From an uncultured Selenomonadaceae bacterium (lineage in GTDB: Bacteria > Bacillota > Negativicutes > Selenomonadales > Selenomonadaceae): DNA of 43,433 nt. The translations under genes and the position numbers were made by a program. Position 1 is the first letter of the stretch; the number at the start of each line of letters is the position of its first letter. Below the pieces are notes generated by a model, which made no database searches, was not told where the DNA came from, and worked only from the letters and a program-made list of their open reading frames with translations. Below are positions 41,072-43,433 of the stretch, in pieces. Where the stretch lies: positions 1 through 43,433 of the forward strand of contig CAJOIA010000027.1 in assembly GCA_905234505.1 (NCBI GenBank), in the 5' to 3' direction.

Positions 41072-42790
41072 TCACTCGTACTTGTCCAAAAGCTCATTAA
41101 AATCTTTTACTGGCAATGGCTTTGAAAAGTAATACCCTTGAATATCCACAAAGCCCATGCTCATTATGTAATCTAACTGCGTCTTCGTTTCAACGCCTTC
41201 AGTTACAATGCCCATCTTTAATTCCTGCGCCAACGCTACTATCATTTGCAAAATCGTCCGCGCCCGCTCGGAACGCTCTATCTCACGAACAAATGCCATA
41301 TCCACCTTCAAAACGTCTATTTGAATATCTTTTAACATATTGAACGACGAATAGCCCGCCCCAAAATCGTCCATTAGTACCGGAAAGCCACTTTCTTTGA
41401 ACTGATTAATTACTGTTATTATCTGCTTTGGGTTGTCCATATATGCGCTCTCGGTCACTTCTAATTTCAACATCCACGGTTCTAATTCATATTTCTTTAT
41501 CAAATTCAACAAGAAAATTAATAAATCAAAGCTGTAAAAATTTAAACGCGAAACATTTACCGAGACCGGCACAATTTTTTTGCCCGCATTAAGTCGACTT
41601 CTCAAAAATTTGCACACGCTTTCCCAAACAAAACGGTCTAACTTAACAATAAACCCATTGCGTTCAAATACCGGTATGAAAAAGCCAGGCGAAATCATTC
41701 CGCTTTCCGGATGAAACCAACGCACTAATGCTTCCGCACTTACTATCTTGTTTTCGTCAGGGCGATATATCGGCTGCAAATATATGGTGAACTGGTTGTC
41801 GTCTAATGCATATTCCATGTCCCGCACAATCATTTGATCGCGCAAAAGCTTTTCCCTCATGCTTGCGTCATAATATGCATATCGCGTTATGTAATTTCCT
41901 TTTATCTTGTTGAGCGCCATTGACGCACGGTCGCACATCTGGTCTACCGACAAATTAACGTCCACAACCGGATAGATACCCGCAAAAAATAATATATTCT
42001 GGCTTATATTCAACCCGCGCATTATTCGGTCTAATTCGCGGATAACGCGGTCAATATTCAGCATATCCTGCGGCATGCAAATTACAAAATGATCTGCGCC
42101 GATACGACCAAGCACTGACACACGATCATTGATTATACCGCGAAAATAACGCCCTGCCGTTTTCAAAATCACGTTCCCTGTTTCAGTGTGAAATAAATCA
42201 TTTATCACCTTGAACGCGCTTATGTCAAAGTATACTATGTAATATGGAACTTCGTGGTTAGATTTTATCATTTCGCTTGCGTGCCGGTAAAACGCCGACC
42301 GATTGTACAACCCTGTTAATGAATCTAATTCCATTGAGCGGCTTATCTCTGCAATTCTCTGCAAATGATCTTCATTCTCTGCCCGCGCTATTATGTTCTT
42401 TAGTCGATAGCGCGTTGTTGTTTCATTGAGCGGCGAAGTTACAAACTCTCTTGCTCCTAATTTCATTGCGCGCTCTCCGCCTTCGGAATCCCCATGATCG
42501 ATTACCGCCAAAATCGGTATTTTCTTATAGCGTTGGTCCTGCGCGATATTCTCTAAAAATTGATAGCCGTCCATTTCCGAATTATTCAGAGCGACAATCA
42601 TAACGTTAGCGTCGATTTGATTTAATAAATTAAAACCTTCGTCCTCGTTATGTGCGGCGTGTATTTCATATTCACTGCTGAAAATTCGCTTAATGTCATT
42701 GGATACCGCTTCTTCCGCTCCCGCCATAAGCATTATTGGTAAAGACAAAGTCACCGCCTCATTCCATTTAAATTTTGGTAATATTAACAC
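41072..42790 (-). CDS. REC-GGDEF-EAL protein (receiver and GGDEF motifs degenerate)
   Basis: Receiver-like IVALNNSEMDG; GGDEF position RIGADHFVIC; intact SAEALVRWFHP, DDFGAGYSSF, EGVET. Confidence 0.9.
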   Translation of the reverse strand: MLILPKFKWNEAVTLSLPIMLMAGAEEAVSNDIKRIFSSEYEIHAAHNEDEGFNLLNQIDANVMIVALNNSEMDGYQFLENIAQDQRYKKIPILAVIDHGDSEGGERAMKLGAREFVTSPLNETTTRYRLKNIIARAENEDHLQRIAEISRSMELDSLTGLYNRSAFYRHASEMIKSNHEVPYYIVYFDISAFKVINDLFHTETGNVILKTAGRYFRGIINDRVSVLGRIGADHFVICMPQDMLNIDRVIRELDRIMRGLNISQNILFFAGIYPVVDVNLSVDQMCDRASMALNKIKGNYITRYAYYDASMREKLLRDQMIVRDMEYALDDNQFTIYLQPIYRPDENKIVSAEALVRWFHPESGMISPGFFIPVFERNGFIVKLDRFVWESVCKFLRSRLNAGKKIVPVSVNVSRLNFYSFDLLIFLLNLIKKYELEPWMLKLEVTESAYMDNPKQIITVINQFKESGFPVLMDDFGAGYSSFNMLKDIQIDVLKVDMAFVREIERSERARTILQMIVALAQELKMGIVTEGVETKTQLDYIMSMGFVDIQGYYFSKPLPVKDFNELLDKYE

Positions 42791-42851
42791 GTTTAAGCGT
42801 TATTCACAAGATATTTATTTTCATGTATAATTTAATAAGGATGTGAAAGCA

Positions 42852-43433
42852 ATGAAACAAATTACCTATCGGCTGGACACGCGCGAAGATTTTTTGAGAT
42901 TTACTGCCGAAGTTCTGGCAAGTGATGATTACAAAAATGCTAAGGAAGTTCTTTTCAAAGTCTTTACGGCGCAATTAAAAGATGCGGACATTAAAGACCT
43001 TCACCGCCGAATGAAGGCACATTTCCCAAAAGATAAAATTATCGGCGCGTCAATGACAAATTTTGTCGCTAAAAGAACCGACGATGTCAGTACCCCAAAT
43101 TGGACAACTCGAATGAAAAAATTTTTAAAGGACTACGTGCTGATAAGCTGCTGCTACTTTTATTCTTCGAAGGTACAGCTGTTTGAAATAGATTCGACCG
43201 AAGTTGATGATTTCACGGCGACGGCATTGAATCTTAATAAAAAGTTTAAACAAATTCCAGATTTGCAGGGCGTTGAAGTTTTATGTTCGGGAGGCAAAGA
43301 GCGCGTTGCACCATTTTTGGAAATTTTAACCGTTGGGCTGGAAAAAGTACCATTTTTCGGCGCAGAAGCCGGCGCAGTCGAACGTGAAAAAGTCACTTGT
43401 CAATTTAAATTAGCGGTAAAGTCATTGACGAAT
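42852..43433 (+). CDS. FIST-like sensor domain protein, N-terminal part (runs off the window)
   Basis: Open frame from ATG 42852 to the end: MKQITYRLDTREDFLRFTAEVLASDDYKNAKEVLFKVFTAQ..IIGASMTNFV..VLISCCYFYSSKVQLFEID..VEVLCSGGKERVAPFLEILTVGLEKVPFFGAEAGAVEREKV. Absent from the ORF track (no stop). Confidence 0.6.
   Translation, partial: MKQITYRLDTREDFLRFTAEVLASDDYKNAKEVLFKVFTAQLKDADIKDLHRRMKAHFPKDKIIGASMTNFVAKRTDDVSTPNWTTRMKKFLKDYVLISCCYFYSSKVQLFEIDSTEVDDFTATALNLNKKFKQIPDLQGVEVLCSGGKERVAPFLEILTVGLEKVPFFGAEAGAVEREKVTCQFKLAVKSLTN

Overview
43.4 kb of AT-rich chromosome, probably Firmicutes/Negativicutes-like (an inference from gene content and order). Most genes are on the minus strand. Intact housekeeping blocks: rsmE-mtaB, hypC-hypD-hypE, relA/spoT, recJ, secD-secF, spoIID-queA-tgt-yajC, a FecBCD-type ABC transporter, and a tandem OGT-like (GT41) glycosyltransferase. 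Two signals stand out. (1) The octamer 5'-CTGCGCGA-3' (complement TCGCGCAG) occurs 63 times by hand count, about once per 690 bp. It is found on both strands and in all three codon phases, and the preceding base is nearly always C or T. Single-base neighbours of the octamer are rare. This looks like a DNA-uptake-sequence-like or Chi-like highly iterated motif that I do not recognise from this kind of organism. (2) A self-contained sulfate uptake/activation/APS-reduction operon (about 18.08-27.13 kb, with its own promoter, leader hairpin and terminator) lies between yajC and secDF and is in advanced decay. Lesions include a cysT::cysW deletion chimera, internal deletions in cysD, cysN and aprA (the aprA junction sits on an 8-bp microhomology), nonsense codons in cysN and aprB, and homopolymer frameshifts. 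Similar internal deletions hit a MATE pump, an MFS transporter and a hybrid histidine kinase elsewhere, while housekeeping genes stay intact. All calls come from reading the sequence and the supplied ORF track; no searches were run.
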